A model generated the notes under the pieces. That model was not told the origin of the DNA, did not search any database, and worked only from the letters and a program-made list of their open reading frames with translations. Made by a program: the position numbers and the translations under genes. A stretch of DNA of 64,000 nt, from positions 1-64,000 of the forward strand of contig NZ_QVTC01000029.1 of assembly GCF_003429085.1 (NCBI RefSeq), read 5' to 3'. The stretch is from Bacillus sp. V59.32b (GTDB lineage Bacteria > Bacillota > Bacilli > Bacillales > DSM-1321). Of this stretch, positions 36,011 through 45,364 are shown piece after piece (within the stretch, counting starts at the first letter, position 1; every line of letters begins with the position of its first letter).

Positions 36011-36379
36011 ATGACAAACATTGGCAGAAATATAAAACTACATCGTCAGCTTAGAAATCTGTCCCAGCAGGATCTCGCTTTTAAAGTATGTGTAGGAACA
36101 AAAGCGATTGAAAAATATGAGTCAGGCGAGAAAATCCCTGATATGTTGACCGGACTCAAATTATCGACCGTTCTCGATGTCCCTGTTTCTGAAATCTTTG
36201 ACCAGCATGACAAAACAAACCCTTATGGAATGGATCATGAAATTGAATTACTCGTTAAACAATTAGGAACAAAGAAAGCAAAGCTCGCTTTGCGTAAGGC
36301 ATTGGAATTTAGCGAGGAAGACTTTTTGCCGAATATGCAAATGCTTATGATGTATGAGGCTAACCATGCGAATAACTAA
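36011..36379 (+). CDS. XRE-family helix-turn-helix regulator
   Basis: This is a 122-aa protein with an N-terminal HTH (residues 3-57): IGRNIKLHRQLRNLSQQDLAFKVCVGTKAIEKYESGEKIPD. The C-terminal half (LLVKQLGTKKAKLALRKALEFSEEDFL) is helical with no domain I recognise. Two ATGs six bases apart are possible (36005 and 36011). The second is better spaced from AAAGGG. The target is unknown. It is divergent from the ECF sigma operon. Confidence 0.85.
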   Translation: MTNIGRNIKLHRQLRNLSQQDLAFKVCVGTKAIEKYESGEKIPDMLTGLKLSTVLDVPVSEIFDQHDKTNPYGMDHEIELLVKQLGTKKAKLALRKALEFSEEDFLPNMQMLMMYEANHANN

Positions 36380-36393
36380 GACAAAAGTTCCTT

Positions 36394-36433
36394 AAACCCA
36401 GATTCAAATCTCTAGATTTGCATTTGGGTTTTT
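36394..36433 (+). terminator. Terminator after XRE gene
   Basis: AAACCCAGATTCAAATC pairs with GATTTGCATTTGGGTTT (bulges), followed by TTTATTTTTTTT. Confidence 0.8.
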
Positions 36434-36522
36434 ATTTTTTTTACAATTTTTGCATTGTAAACGAATTTTATATAAAATAAACATAATAGACTAAATATTT
36501 AGAAAATAATAAGGGAAGGTCG

Positions 36523-37482
36523 ATGACTATGACAGCCATTCATGTTCCGGAAGTTAAAGTAGCTGCAATCCAACTTCAGCCTGTGCTTGGAGATGTGAAT
36601 ACTAATTTGTTAATGTGCGAAAAACTCGCAGACGAAGCAGCAGCAAAGGGTGCGAAATGGATTATTCTCCCTGAATTTTTTACGACGGGAATGGGCTTTG
36701 ACGAGCGAATCGCTAGTACAGCGTTGCCTCTGGCAGGTAAAGCCTCGACTCTTTTGATCACGCTGGCAAAACGGCATCACGCGTTTGTTGGAGGGTCTTT
36801 TTTATGCCGCGACAGCGACGGACATGTTCGTAATGCATTTCTGCTTGCTTCTCCCGAAGGAGTAATCCTTGGGAGGCATGACAAAGATTTGCCTACGATG
36901 TGGGAAAACTGTTATTATGTCGGCGGCGAAGACGACGGTATCATACATACTCCTGACATGACTGTCGGTTCTGCATTATGCTGGGAATTCATGCGTTCAC
37001 AAACCGCTCACAGGGTTCGTGAAAAGGTGGATATGATTATTGGCGGAAGCTGTTGGTGGAGCGTTCCTTCGTGGTATCCTAAATCATTGACAAGCAAATG
37101 GGAAACGGAAAACGCTAAAACAGCGTTGGAAAGCGTTCGTTCATTCGCGACGCTCGTTGGTTCCCCCGTCGTTCACGCGTCACACTGCGGGCCAATTGAA
37201 TGTCCGTTGCCTTGGATGCCTTTGCGTTATCGCGGCTATTACGAAGCAGGCGCCATGATCGTTGATCAAGAGGGAAGTGTTTTAGCGATTCGAAATCGCC
37301 ATGATGGACCGGGTGTTGTTGTCGCGACTGTGGAACCCGGCAGACATCAGCCAAAGCGCGATATACCCGATCAATATTGGTTGTACAAGCGGGGACAGTT
37401 GCCAGCATTTTCCTGGATGTTTCAACGATTGCATGGAAAGCGTTGGTACGCAAAACATATGGCAGGAGAGAAATCCGGATAA
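36523..37482 (+). CDS. Nitrilase-superfamily carbon-nitrogen hydrolase
   Basis: This 319-aa amidase of the CN-hydrolase fold has the catalytic triad Glu in WIILPEFFTTG (near residue 49), Lys in GRHDKDLPT (near 120) and Cys in GSALCWEFMRS (near 152). WENCYYVGGEDDG follows the Lys. It would hydrolyse an amide, nitrile or carbamoyl group; the substrate is unknown. The C-terminus contains an unusual WLYKRGQLPAFSWMFQRLHGKRW. The base composition looks richer in G and C than its AT-rich surroundings, and it breaks the yugI-yugH order, so it may have been acquired. Confidence 0.85.
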   Translation: MTMTAIHVPEVKVAAIQLQPVLGDVNTNLLMCEKLADEAAAKGAKWIILPEFFTTGMGFDERIASTALPLAGKASTLLITLAKRHHAFVGGSFLCRDSDGHVRNAFLLASPEGVILGRHDKDLPTMWENCYYVGGEDDGIIHTPDMTVGSALCWEFMRSQTAHRVREKVDMIIGGSCWWSVPSWYPKSLTSKWETENAKTALESVRSFATLVGSPVVHASHCGPIECPLPWMPLRYRGYYEAGAMIVDQEGSVLAIRNRHDGPGVVVATVEPGRHQPKRDIPDQYWLYKRGQLPAFSWMFQRLHGKRWYAKHMAGEKSG

Positions 37483-37502
37483 CCTCTTTATTTCATGAAG
37501 AA

Positions 37503-37640
37503 AGACGTGTCGTGTAACACGTCTTGTAAAGTTTCATGTATAAAACATCAATAATTTGGCTAAAACAGGGATAAGACTTTCTCGGTAATCACAAAATGAT
37601 TACCTGAAAAAACAATCGTAATCCGTTTTGATTGTTTTTC
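37503..37640. terminator. Cluster of three hairpins between convergent genes
   Basis: AAGACGTGT / ACACGTCTT at 37503-37528, GGTAATCA / TGATTACC at about 37584-37604, and AAAACAATC / GATTGTTTT at about 37609-37638. They lie between the convergent nitrilase and yugH genes. The third, with T-rich flanks, is the best terminator candidate. Confidence 0.5.
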
Positions 37641-37729
37641 GAGTATTCCCCCTTTTTGAGCAGGATTCTAAAACCGGGTGCTTAATTATTTATTAAGCTC
37701 ATCCGATACGGGATCTTGCTTTTTTTATT

Positions 37730-38890
37730 TCACTTATTTAGGAACCGCTCAATTCTTCTGACAGCCTCTTGCAATTGTTCCATCGAAGAAGCATAGGAAC
37801 AGCGAATGTGTCCTTCTCCGCTGTCCCCGAATACATCACCTGGCACAACAGCAACCCGTTCCTCAAGCAGCAATCGCTCTGCGAATGCTTGAGAGCTTAA
37901 TCCGGTTCCCGCGATAGAAGGAAAGGCATAGAAGGCTCCGCCGGGATTATGGCATTCCAAGCCGATTTCATTAAAAGACTTAACGATATAATTTCGTCTT
38001 CTTCGATAACTCGTCCGCATTTCATCCACATCCGCCATTCCATTTTTCAATGCTTCCAAGGCGGCATATTGGGCCATTGTTGAAGCACACATCATCGCAT
38101 ATTGATGGATTTTCAGCATGGCTTCGGAAATTTCCAAAGGCGCGCAAACAAAGCCAAGACGCCATCCGGTCATCGCAAATCCTTTTGAAAAACCGTTGAT
38201 TAATATCGTCCTTTCCATCATGCCATCGATGGCTGCAATCGAAGTGAATGCTTCGTCATAGGCGAGCTCGGCATATATTTCATCCGCGATCACAAGTAAG
38301 TCATGCTTATTAATGATTTGCGCGAGGTTTATTAATTCTTCTTTTCCAAGCTGGGTGCCTGTCGGATTGTTAGGCGAACAAATCATGACCGCTTTCGTGT
38401 TCGGAGTTATCGCGGCTTCAAGCTCCGCCGGCATCAGCTTAAAATCGTTTTCCTTTGCAGTCTGAATCGTTTTTGGGATTCCGCCGGCCATGGTCACAAG
38501 CGGCGCATAGGATACGAAGCATGGCTCTACCACCAGAACTTCTTCTCCGGGATTGACTATTGCACGCAAGGCAATATCTATTGCCTGGCTAGCTCCGACC
38601 GTTACAATAATTTGGTTTTCCGGATTATAGGATACGCGAAACGCCTTTTCCATGTACCGGGCAATTTCCATCCTGAGCTCCATTAAACCTGCGTTGGCTG
38701 TGTAGGAAGTACGTCCTTCTTCTAACGATGCAATCGCAGCTTCTCTTACAGACCAGGACGTTACAAAATCAGGTTCGCCGACTCCGAGAGACACGACTCC
38801 TTCCATATTTGCCGCAAGATCAAAAAAACGGCGTATTCCTGATGGTTTAAGGCTTGCTACCGTTTTCGAAACATAACTGGTTTTAATCAT
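37730..38890 (-). CDS. yugH: Class I/II aminotransferase YugH (PatA-like)
   Basis: This is a 386-aa PLP aminotransferase of fold type I. SLGVGEPDFVTSWSVREAAI, ICSPNNPTGTQLGKEEL, VIADEIYAELAYD and the PLP lysine in INGFSKGFAMTGWRLGF are clear, and the substrate-binding Arg is in HIRCSYAS near the end. It belongs to the aspartate/aromatic group. The gene starts 4 bp inside the end of the Lrp-family regulator gene (ATGA overlap), so the two form an operon as yugG-yugH does in B. subtilis. Confidence 0.9.
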   Translation of the reverse strand: MIKTSYVSKTVASLKPSGIRRFFDLAANMEGVVSLGVGEPDFVTSWSVREAAIASLEEGRTSYTANAGLMELRMEIARYMEKAFRVSYNPENQIIVTVGASQAIDIALRAIVNPGEEVLVVEPCFVSYAPLVTMAGGIPKTIQTAKENDFKLMPAELEAAITPNTKAVMICSPNNPTGTQLGKEELINLAQIINKHDLLVIADEIYAELAYDEAFTSIAAIDGMMERTILINGFSKGFAMTGWRLGFVCAPLEISEAMLKIHQYAMMCASTMAQYAALEALKNGMADVDEMRTSYRRRRNYIVKSFNEIGLECHNPGGAFYAFPSIAGTGLSSQAFAERLLLEERVAVVPGDVFGDSGEGHIRCSYASSMEQLQEAVRRIERFLNK

Positions 38891-39387
38891 GGAGACACCA
38901 CAATTCGCTTATCTTCTTCCACTTGTTCAAAGATTGTGCCGTCATGCTTATACTTTTTCAAGATAAAATGTGTCGTTGTCGAGATCACAGAATCAAGGGT
39001 AGACAGCTTTTCAGACACGAACTTGGCCACTTCATTCATCGAACGTCCCCTGACCACTACTGATAAATCATATACACCGGACATCAAGTATACTGATTCT
39101 ACTTCTTTAAATCGGTAAACTCTTTGGGCCACCTCATCAAAGCCAACACCTCTTTTAGGGGTCACCTTCACATCGATCATTGCCGTTACACCTTCATAAC
39201 CATCCACCTTCGCCCAGTTAATGACGGTCGCATAACGAACAATCACTCTCATATCCTCCAACTTTTTAAGTACCGTCTCAATTTCTTCCTTTGACAAATC
39301 GGTCATTTTCGCAAGATCACTATGGTCAATTCGACTATTCGTCTCGATTATACTTAGTACTTCCAGTTCTTTTTCATTTAAATTCAT
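38887..39387 (-). CDS. yugG: Lrp/AsnC-family regulator YugG
   Basis: This 166-aa protein has an N-terminal winged HTH (LNEKELEVLSIIETNSRIDH and SKEEIETVLKKLED) and a C-terminal RAM ligand-binding domain with GVYDLSVVVRGRSMNEVAKF. It probably senses an amino acid and regulates the linked aminotransferase. The ATG at 39387 follows GGGAGAGAG. A nine-codon extension to 39414 lacks such a site. Confidence 0.9.
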   Translation of the reverse strand: MNLNEKELEVLSIIETNSRIDHSDLAKMTDLSKEEIETVLKKLEDMRVIVRYATVINWAKVDGYEGVTAMIDVKVTPKRGVGFDEVAQRVYRFKEVESVYLMSGVYDLSVVVRGRSMNEVAKFVSEKLSTLDSVISTTTHFILKKYKHDGTIFEQVEEDKRIVVSP

Positions 39388-39599
39388 ATGCTTCTCTCTC
39401 CCTGTTGAAACCATATTTATTAACTATCATCGCAATCCGCAAAATATACAGAATTATCAAACAAAAATAAACTCCAATCGAATTATAACAAATGTAACAA
39501 GCACTCCCAATAGGTAAAATCATTTTTTTTAAGAAAACTAGCATTAGACTGCTCACCTAATGGGTAAAATAGGAAAAACTTTCAGCGGGGTGACGGCAG

Positions 39600-40433
39600 A
39601 TGAAAAAAGTTCGCCATATTAGAGGCAATGACATCTATTACGAGCAGCAAGTACTTTCGAAGGAAGCTCCTACGTTAGTCTTGCTTCATGGTTTTTTATC
39701 TTCTTCCTTTTGTTATCGAACGTTACTGCCAAGACTAAGCAGGGATTACAATGTGATTTCAATTGATATTCCGCCTTTTGGACATAGTGGCAAATCGAGG
39801 CGCTTTAGTTATTCTTATCAAAACCTGGCATTGACCCTGCTCGATTTCTTGGATGCAATTGGAATTAGCAAATGCACGCTCGTTGGCCATTCCATGGGCG
39901 GACAAATTTGTTTGTATATAATTAAAAACCGTCCCGGGCTGGCCAAAAACGCCGTTCTCCTGGCAAGCTCCGGCTATCTGCCAAAATCCAAGCGTCTATT
40001 AAGATACACAAGTTATATTCCCTACTTCCCCAAAGTCGTTAAACGGTGGCTTGAGAAAACAGGGGTAGAGGTGAATTTACGAAATGTCGTGTATAACAAA
40101 GAACTGATTGATGATGAAATGCGGGAGGGTTATCTGGAGCCATTTCTGAATGATAATATTTTCAAGGCATTGACACGGATGCTACGTGACCGTGAAGGCG
40201 ATTTGCCGGAAAAGGACTTACAGGCAATCGAGACCAGCTGCCTTTTGCTATGGGGAAAGCATGACCGGGTCGTACCTTTAAGCATCGGAAGACGGCTCCA
40301 TGCTGACTTGAAGAATTCGGAATTAATCGTTATCGAAGATGCGGGACATCTGATCCCCGAAGAAAAACCTGATGAGGTTTGCAAATATATCAAGGAGTTT
40401 CTCGTAAAAGAAAAGCTGATGCAAAAAGCATAA
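39600..40433 (+). CDS. yugF: Alpha/beta hydrolase YugF
   Basis: This is a 277-aa alpha/beta hydrolase. The oxyanion HGF is in LVLLHGFLSSSF, the nucleophile elbow is VGHSMGGQ (Ser near residue 98), the acid is in LWGKHDRVVP (near 222) and the base in EDAGHLIPEEKP (near 251). The substrate is unknown. It is divergent from yugG and convergent with yugE, as in B. subtilis. Its last codons lie in the terminator stem. Confidence 0.9.
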   Translation: MKKVRHIRGNDIYYEQQVLSKEAPTLVLLHGFLSSSFCYRTLLPRLSRDYNVISIDIPPFGHSGKSRRFSYSYQNLALTLLDFLDAIGISKCTLVGHSMGGQICLYIIKNRPGLAKNAVLLASSGYLPKSKRLLRYTSYIPYFPKVVKRWLEKTGVEVNLRNVVYNKELIDDEMREGYLEPFLNDNIFKALTRMLRDREGDLPEKDLQAIETSCLLLWGKHDRVVPLSIGRRLHADLKNSELIVIEDAGHLIPEEKPDEVCKYIKEFLVKEKLMQKA

Positions 40434-40453
40434 TTTGCGCTTTTTGCATCAGC
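40415..40453. terminator. Bidirectional terminator between yugF and yugE
   Basis: A perfect 15-bp stem, GCTGATGCAAAAAGC / GCTTTTTGCATCAGC, with a nine-base loop. The yugF stop lies inside it. Confidence 0.8.
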
Positions 40454-40458
40454 ATAAA

Positions 40459-40719
40459 TCATAAAGAGCAGCTTGCGTTATGTTTAATAAGCAGTAGCTT
40501 TTGCGAAATGGCTAGGCACTCTTTCATATCAATCTTTATTTCAAACGAAAATTCATAAATCCCTTGAATTTGGACTGCCAGTTCTTTCGGGTCATCCAGA
40601 TCACTTACGGCCATAACGCAATCCGCGATTTCCGTTTCGTAAGCATCCCGGCCCCAGTCGATTGGGTCCCAGTCCTGTAAAGCCTGGACAAGCTCCATAT
40701 TCATCTGCTGTCTATCCAT
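40459..40719 (-). CDS. yugE: YugE-like DUF1871 protein
   Basis: This is an 86-aa acidic helical protein. LQDWDPIDWGRDAYETEIADCVMAV and IYEFSFEIK match the DUF1871/YugE family, of unknown function. Its place between yugF and patB is the same as in B. subtilis. Confidence 0.85.
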   Translation of the reverse strand: MDRQQMNMELVQALQDWDPIDWGRDAYETEIADCVMAVSDLDDPKELAVQIQGIYEFSFEIKIDMKECLAISQKLLLIKHNASCSL

Positions 40720-40803
40720 CCGTAAATCACCTGCAATAATTATTTCAACCTGTTATCATTATAATATCATTATGAAAAAAAATAAAACGGCGGTGATCAG
40801 TTT

Positions 40804-41973
40804 ATGGACAACAAGTTATTTGAAACCTTAATAGAGAGAAAAAACACCGGTGCAGTCAAGTGGGATTATCTCGGGGAGATATACGGAGCTCAGGACCTTC
40901 TGCCAATGTGGGTGGCAGATATGGATTTCCCTTCCCCAGAACCTGTCCAAGAGGCACTGATTGACAGAATCAAGCATCCGGTTTTTGGCTATACAGCACC
41001 ATCCAAAACCATTAACGATACGATCCAGGCATGGATGAAAACAAGACATGGCTGGGATATTAAAAAATCATGGATCATGTTCAGCCAGGGAGTCGTGTCG
41101 GCGCTTGCTGTCACCATCCAGGCATTTACGGAACCGGGTGATAAGGTGATGCTGCAATCCCCAGTGTATACGCCTTTCTTTGACATGATCAAAAACAATG
41201 AACGCGAAGTAGTCAACAGCCAGCTGCAGATTACGGAAAACCGTTTTACAATAGACTTTACCGATTTCGAAGAAAAACTGAAAAGCGGGGTAAAGCTTTT
41301 TTTATTGTGCAATCCCCATAATCCTGGCGGTAGGATTTGGACAAAAGAGGAACTGGCGCAAATCGGTGAGCTCTGTATGAAATATGGAGTCATTATCATC
41401 TCAGACGAAATCCATGGCGATCTTTATCTGCCTGAATTTAAGCACATTCCGCTTGCCTCCATTGATAAAAGATATGCAAACATAACCGTTACACTTATGG
41501 CTCCGAGCAAAACATTTAATATAGCCGGATTGCAATCTTCATTAATGATCACAGAAAATATGGAATTCCAGAAAAAAATTAAAGCCGTCCAGGACCGGAA
41601 TGCCTTTCACGGATTAAACCTTTTCGGATTGGCCGCGATGGAAGCGGCATACCGTGATGGGGAAGATTGGTTGAACGGATTGATGGCCTACTTAACAGAG
41701 AATGTTGAAATAACAAAGGATTTTATAAGCCGTGAGTTGCCGGAAATTGGCTTCATGTATCCGGAGGCCTCTTATTTAGTCTGGCTGGACTGCCGCAAAT
41801 TAGGGCTCACTGATGAAGAATTGAAAAAAGCGCTGGTTGAAAAAGGGAAGCTGGCTCTGGAGCCAGGCACTAAGTACGGACCAGGCGGTGAAGGTTTTGT
41901 CCGCATGAATATCGGATGCCCGCGACCGATTCTGTTGGAAGGTTTACAGAGGCTGAAGAAGTCTTTTTCATAA
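40804..41973 (+). CDS. patB: Cystathionine beta-lyase PatB (MalY/PatB type)
   Basis: This 389-aa PLP enzyme is an aminotransferase-fold C-S lyase releasing homocysteine, ammonia and pyruvate from cystathionine. KWDYLGEIYGAQDLLPMWVADMDF at the N-terminus, LLCNPHNPGGRIWTKEEL, IISDEIHGDLY and the PLP lysine in MAPSKTFNIAGLQ are diagnostic. The final Arg is in FVRMNIGCPRP. In B. subtilis patB is followed by kinB and kapB. Here an unrelated block lies between. Confidence 0.9.
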   Translation: MDNKLFETLIERKNTGAVKWDYLGEIYGAQDLLPMWVADMDFPSPEPVQEALIDRIKHPVFGYTAPSKTINDTIQAWMKTRHGWDIKKSWIMFSQGVVSALAVTIQAFTEPGDKVMLQSPVYTPFFDMIKNNEREVVNSQLQITENRFTIDFTDFEEKLKSGVKLFLLCNPHNPGGRIWTKEELAQIGELCMKYGVIIISDEIHGDLYLPEFKHIPLASIDKRYANITVTLMAPSKTFNIAGLQSSLMITENMEFQKKIKAVQDRNAFHGLNLFGLAAMEAAYRDGEDWLNGLMAYLTENVEITKDFISRELPEIGFMYPEASYLVWLDCRKLGLTDEELKKALVEKGKLALEPGTKYGPGGEGFVRMNIGCPRPILLEGLQRLKKSFS

Positions 41974-41983
41974 GAGAAGCATG

Positions 41984-42025
41984 AAAAACGCGGAGAAAAT
42001 TGTTGAAAGTTTCTCCGCGGTTTTT
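41984..42025. terminator. Terminator between patB and yteA-like gene
   Basis: AAAAACGCGGAGAAA pairs with TTTCTCCGCGGTTTTT with one mismatch, between convergent genes. Confidence 0.85.
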
Positions 42026-42030
42026 ATTTC

Positions 42031-42798
42031 TTATTCGTCTTTTTCATCTTCTTCAACATATGGATCATGTTCATAAGCAGGCAAATCACCCAATATGCTC
42101 ATAACGCCTTCTTCATCAAGCATTTTCTCATATTTTTCATGCTTCGGATAAATGGTTATATTCTTGCCTTCGATATCGACACCGACAAAATTTTCATAAT
42201 CCTCTACATAGCCGATATTTTCTTCGCTCTCTTCATACCAATCATTGGGGTGATCCTTAGGTCTCGGCAAGTCTGACGGAGAACTCGAGGTGCCAAATGT
42301 CGCTACTTCCTGCCAGGTGTCTTCTGCATCCGTCACTACGTTCTCGTCTTCCTCATCCATATCGAACTTGCCGAACGGCGGCATAAGAACCCCTTCCTCG
42401 ACCGGCCGATTGTGGGAGGTCTCATGGGAAGGCGTATGTTCAATACAATATAGGGTGGTTGGCAAGGCCTCTAGGCGAAGGGCAGGAATATCCTCTCCGC
42501 ACACTTTACATTTCCCATATGTTCCCTCGTCCATAGCTTGAAGCGCTTTTTCATTATCCCTGATTTCATTTCGGTAATGTTCTAAAAGTGCGAGGTCCTT
42601 TTCCCTTTCAAACAACTCTGTGCCTTCATCCGCAGGATGATTATCATAGCTGGACAATTCAAAAGAAGAGTCGCGAAGAAGACTCTGCTTTAAATTGAGA
42701 TCATTTGACTCGTGCAATCTATTTCTTAAATCTTCACTTGTTTGTTGCAATTGATTTTTCAACTCGGATAACTTTTGATCTGAGAGCATCTGCGCCAA
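42031..42798 (-). CDS. TraR/DksA-type zinc finger protein YteA-like
   Basis: This is a 255-aa protein. The N-terminal coiled coil (SDQKLSELKNQLQQTSEDLRNRL) and the finger CKVCGEDIPALRLEALPTTLYC, with a following IEH, form the DksA/TraR fold (C-x2-C-x17-C-x2-H). A long acidic C-terminal region (DMDEEDENVVTDAED and YVEEDEKDE) is typical of YteA. It may bind RNA polymerase in its secondary channel. Its role in Bacilli is not established. Confidence 0.85.
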   Translation of the reverse strand: MAQMLSDQKLSELKNQLQQTSEDLRNRLHESNDLNLKQSLLRDSSFELSSYDNHPADEGTELFEREKDLALLEHYRNEIRDNEKALQAMDEGTYGKCKVCGEDIPALRLEALPTTLYCIEHTPSHETSHNRPVEEGVLMPPFGKFDMDEEDENVVTDAEDTWQEVATFGTSSSPSDLPRPKDHPNDWYEESEENIGYVEDYENFVGVDIEGKNITIYPKHEKYEKMLDEEGVMSILGDLPAYEHDPYVEEDEKDE

Positions 42799-43104
42799 TC
42801 CTTTCCGGTTGCTAAACGTAATCCGATACGTACTACATTGCGATCGCTTTATGTTTAACGCTACTTCCCTTAGTATTTTCTATCTCCCCGCCTTTATTTC
42901 GGTATTTTTTTCCGACATAATTTATGGTCCGGACCCAAAAGATAAAAAGGCTTTATGCTGAGGGGTCAAATTAGGATTTTCACAAAGAAGACTTGAATAA
43001 TTTAATCGTACCTGATAAGCCAGATCCTGCTGCAGCACAAGACATTCACGGCGGATGACTTACAATTATAGGACAATAAGAAGACAAGCAAAGCCTCTTA
43101 TCGC
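42799..43104. other. Intergenic region with a possible coding relic
   Basis: No intact gene. At 42975-43058 an open stretch after a stop codon reads DFHKEDLNNLIVPDKPDPAA and ends AQDIHGG, with protein-like composition but no start codon or ribosome site. I do not recognise its source. It may be the last part of a lost gene. Confidence 0.35.
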
Positions 43105-43719
43105 TTAATTATTAATATATTTCTCGAATACATATCCGAAATCTTTTACATGATATTTCTTCCTGCTTTCCATAAACCAGTTGAAGGAAGCCTCGTTTAT
43201 CTGTTTGAAGTTTTCAACCAGCTGGGCTTCAGGGGACTTTACCCGGCTTAATGTATTCGAAGCCAGGTCGATACTTTGATGCGCATAGTTTAATGAATAC
43301 TCGTTTTCATGACAGATTTCAGTGATCTTGATTAAAGCTTTAAACAGGTCTTTAATCTCCTCGATGAATTTTTTATGCACATCAATGGAAAACGGAACAG
43401 AGCCGATGACGAATTTTATTTCCACATCCAAATCGACCGTCCCTGCCGTTTCAAGGGAAACATTAGAGAGTGTATGCTCACTATATCTATAGCGGCGAAG
43501 AGTGCGTTTTTTGCTCACTGCGCTCGTACCATCGAGATGGATCAACGCTTTGTTCGTAAAACAGTATTCATCCATCTTGGACTTTATTAAGAAATAAATT
43601 TTTTCACCGTCTTCATGCATGACATAATCATCCGCATCAACTTTGTCATAATCAGCAGGCTTGATTACACTTCCGATATCGCTCAAACCCAGCATATCCG
43701 CAGCTACTTTTTTAAACAT
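43105..43719 (-). CDS. PH-domain protein, YvbH-like
   Basis: This is a 204-aa protein. MFKKVAADMLGLSDIGSVIKP and a pleckstrin-homology-like core (EKIYFLIKSKMDEYCFTNKALIHLDG, with KKRTLRRYRYSEHTLSNVS) match the bacterial PH domain family represented by YvbH. The C-terminal third is helical. Function is unknown. The ATG at 43719 with GGAGAGG upstream is chosen over an extension to 43761. Confidence 0.8.
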   Translation of the reverse strand: MFKKVAADMLGLSDIGSVIKPADYDKVDADDYVMHEDGEKIYFLIKSKMDEYCFTNKALIHLDGTSAVSKKRTLRRYRYSEHTLSNVSLETAGTVDLDVEIKFVIGSVPFSIDVHKKFIEEIKDLFKALIKITEICHENEYSLNYAHQSIDLASNTLSRVKSPEAQLVENFKQINEASFNWFMESRKKYHVKDFGYVFEKYINN

Positions 43720-43834
43720 CGAATCATTCCTCTCCATCCTATTATCAGAAAATATTTCCATATTCTCTTCTCATTCTATTTGCGCTAGTGTAGTGTTAGA
43801 GTAACTAAACTTAAATTTTCTGCAGGAGTATTTT

Positions 43835-44632
43835 ATGAAATATATACACCATTTATTAATTTTCGGCTATCACCAGGCCATGTCCTGCCTTTTTCCTGTG
43901 ATTATTTTTCTGACGCTGGCGGTTTCGAAGTTCATTCCGGGAGACTTTATCGCGCGCTATGACTTTATTCTGCTCGTCTGCCTGCTTTCCCAGCTTCTAT
44001 TTTTGGTTACCAAACTGGAAACCTTTGATGAATTCAAAGTCATATGCCTATTCCATGTCATCGGCCTCGCTCTGGAATTATATAAGGTTCATATGGGATC
44101 CTGGGCTTATCCGGAGGAAGCATGGTCTAAGATAGCGGGAGTCCCTTTATACAGCGGATTTATGTACGCCAGTGTCGCCAGCTATATGTGCCAGGCATGG
44201 CGACGCATGGATTTGCAGCTGCTTAACTGGCCAAATACCTGGATGGTAACCCTCGTGGCTGCGGCGACTTACTTTAACTTTTTCACCCATCATTATACCT
44301 GGGACCTGCGCTGGGTTCTAAAAGCGGTAATCCTTCTGCTTTTCTTTAGAACGTTTGTGGCGTTCTCAATCCAAAGAACGACCTACAAGATGCCCCTTTC
44401 ACTATCCTTTGTCTTGATCGGCTTTTTTATCTGGGTTGCGGAAAACATCGTCACTTTCTTTGGCGCCTGGCAATATCCAAACCAGCAAGCTGGATGGCAG
44501 CTCGTACATGTCAGCAAAATTAGCTCCTGGCTCCTGCTGGTCATTGTCAGTTTTCTGGCGGTCGCACTATTGAAACATGTGAAAAATAAGGAATTGACAG
44601 AAATGAAGGATAAAAACATTTCGTTCAAATGA
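43835..44632 (+). CDS. DUF817 membrane protein (YoaT-like)
   Basis: This is a 265-aa integral membrane protein with about eight helices. CLFHVIGLALELYKVHMGSWAYPEE, GVPLYSGFMYASVASYMCQAWRR and NFFTHHYTWDLRW are DUF817 motifs. The conserved His, Glu and Trp residues suggest an enzymatic or metal site, but no function is known. The gene is divergent from the PH-domain gene. Confidence 0.85.
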   Translation: MKYIHHLLIFGYHQAMSCLFPVIIFLTLAVSKFIPGDFIARYDFILLVCLLSQLLFLVTKLETFDEFKVICLFHVIGLALELYKVHMGSWAYPEEAWSKIAGVPLYSGFMYASVASYMCQAWRRMDLQLLNWPNTWMVTLVAAATYFNFFTHHYTWDLRWVLKAVILLLFFRTFVAFSIQRTTYKMPLSLSFVLIGFFIWVAENIVTFFGAWQYPNQQAGWQLVHVSKISSWLLLVIVSFLAVALLKHVKNKELTEMKDKNISFK

Positions 44633-44677
44633 TGGGAGTTTTCATTTCAAATAATCAAACCTTTTACACAAGGATTG

Positions 44678-44704
44678 AAGACCTTCAACCACGAAGGTCT
44701 TTTT
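44678..44704. terminator. Terminator between convergent genes
   Basis: AAGACCTTC pairs with GAAGGTCTT around a six-base loop, followed by TTT. Confidence 0.85.
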
Positions 44705-44710
44705 ATGTTA

Positions 44711-45175
44711 TTACCACACAGATAGCCTTGTTCTTGTATCATTTTCATCCGTAATATATTGCACCTCTTCAAATCCATAATCTTGTGCGTTCTTATAAAA
44801 TAATTTGAGTTTTTCATTATCCTTGCAATAGATGGTTGAATGGGTGCTATCCACTACCAACAGAACAAGTTCACATTGGCTTTCAGTGAAATCTTCATAA
44901 GTTTCAATTTTCGAAATGTTACCTTTTGGATATGCTTGTAAGTCAGCGAAAATAATATAATACCTATTGTTTTCTAATAGGTTTTTAAGCTCCTTGTCTT
45001 CCATTACTTTTTTATCTGCAGAGAAAAGTTCTTCATCTAATTTATCATCGACCACTATATAGGACTCTCCGCTACCAATTCGCCAACTGTACTCAGTAGT
45101 ATTAATTGGCTTTAGTACATCTCCAAGAAAGGTTCCGTATTCATTTGGAATCTCAAAACTGATGCCTCTCTTCAT
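44711..45175 (-). CDS. Hypothetical protein, DUF2691-like
   Basis: This is a 154-aa soluble protein. It begins MKRGISFEIPNEYGTFLGDVLKPI, which I associate with the Bacillus DUF2691 family. The middle reads YYIIFADLQAYPKG and the end TDENDTRTRLSVW. Function is unknown. The ATG lies about 8 bp after GGAGGAGTG. Confidence 0.65.
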   Translation of the reverse strand: MKRGISFEIPNEYGTFLGDVLKPINTTEYSWRIGSGESYIVVDDKLDEELFSADKKVMEDKELKNLLENNRYYIIFADLQAYPKGNISKIETYEDFTESQCELVLLVVDSTHSTIYCKDNEKLKLFYKNAQDYGFEEVQYITDENDTRTRLSVW

Positions 45176-45327
45176 AAAATGTCACTCCTCCAATTTCACC
45201 TTCAATTTATTGAATAACATTCTTCTTAGACTTTTATATATTTCAATAGATGTAACGATAGGGCTTTCTATAATCATTTTACTCACTGTTTCTTTATCGC
45301 TGCAAAATATCCAGAGTAATTACATAT

Positions 45328-45363
45328 AAAAACCGTGAATCTCATAACGAAATTCACGGTTTT
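45328..45363 (-). terminator. Terminator after small membrane protein gene
   Basis: AAAAACCGTGAAT pairs with ATTCACGGTTTT at the 3' side of the 73-aa ORF. Confidence 0.85.
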
Positions 45364-45364
45364 C

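Noticed and set aside
42975-43058. Small gene in the yteA-PH-domain gap
   Set aside because: The stretch has no start codon after the preceding stop and no ribosome site. It is kept only as a possible relic.
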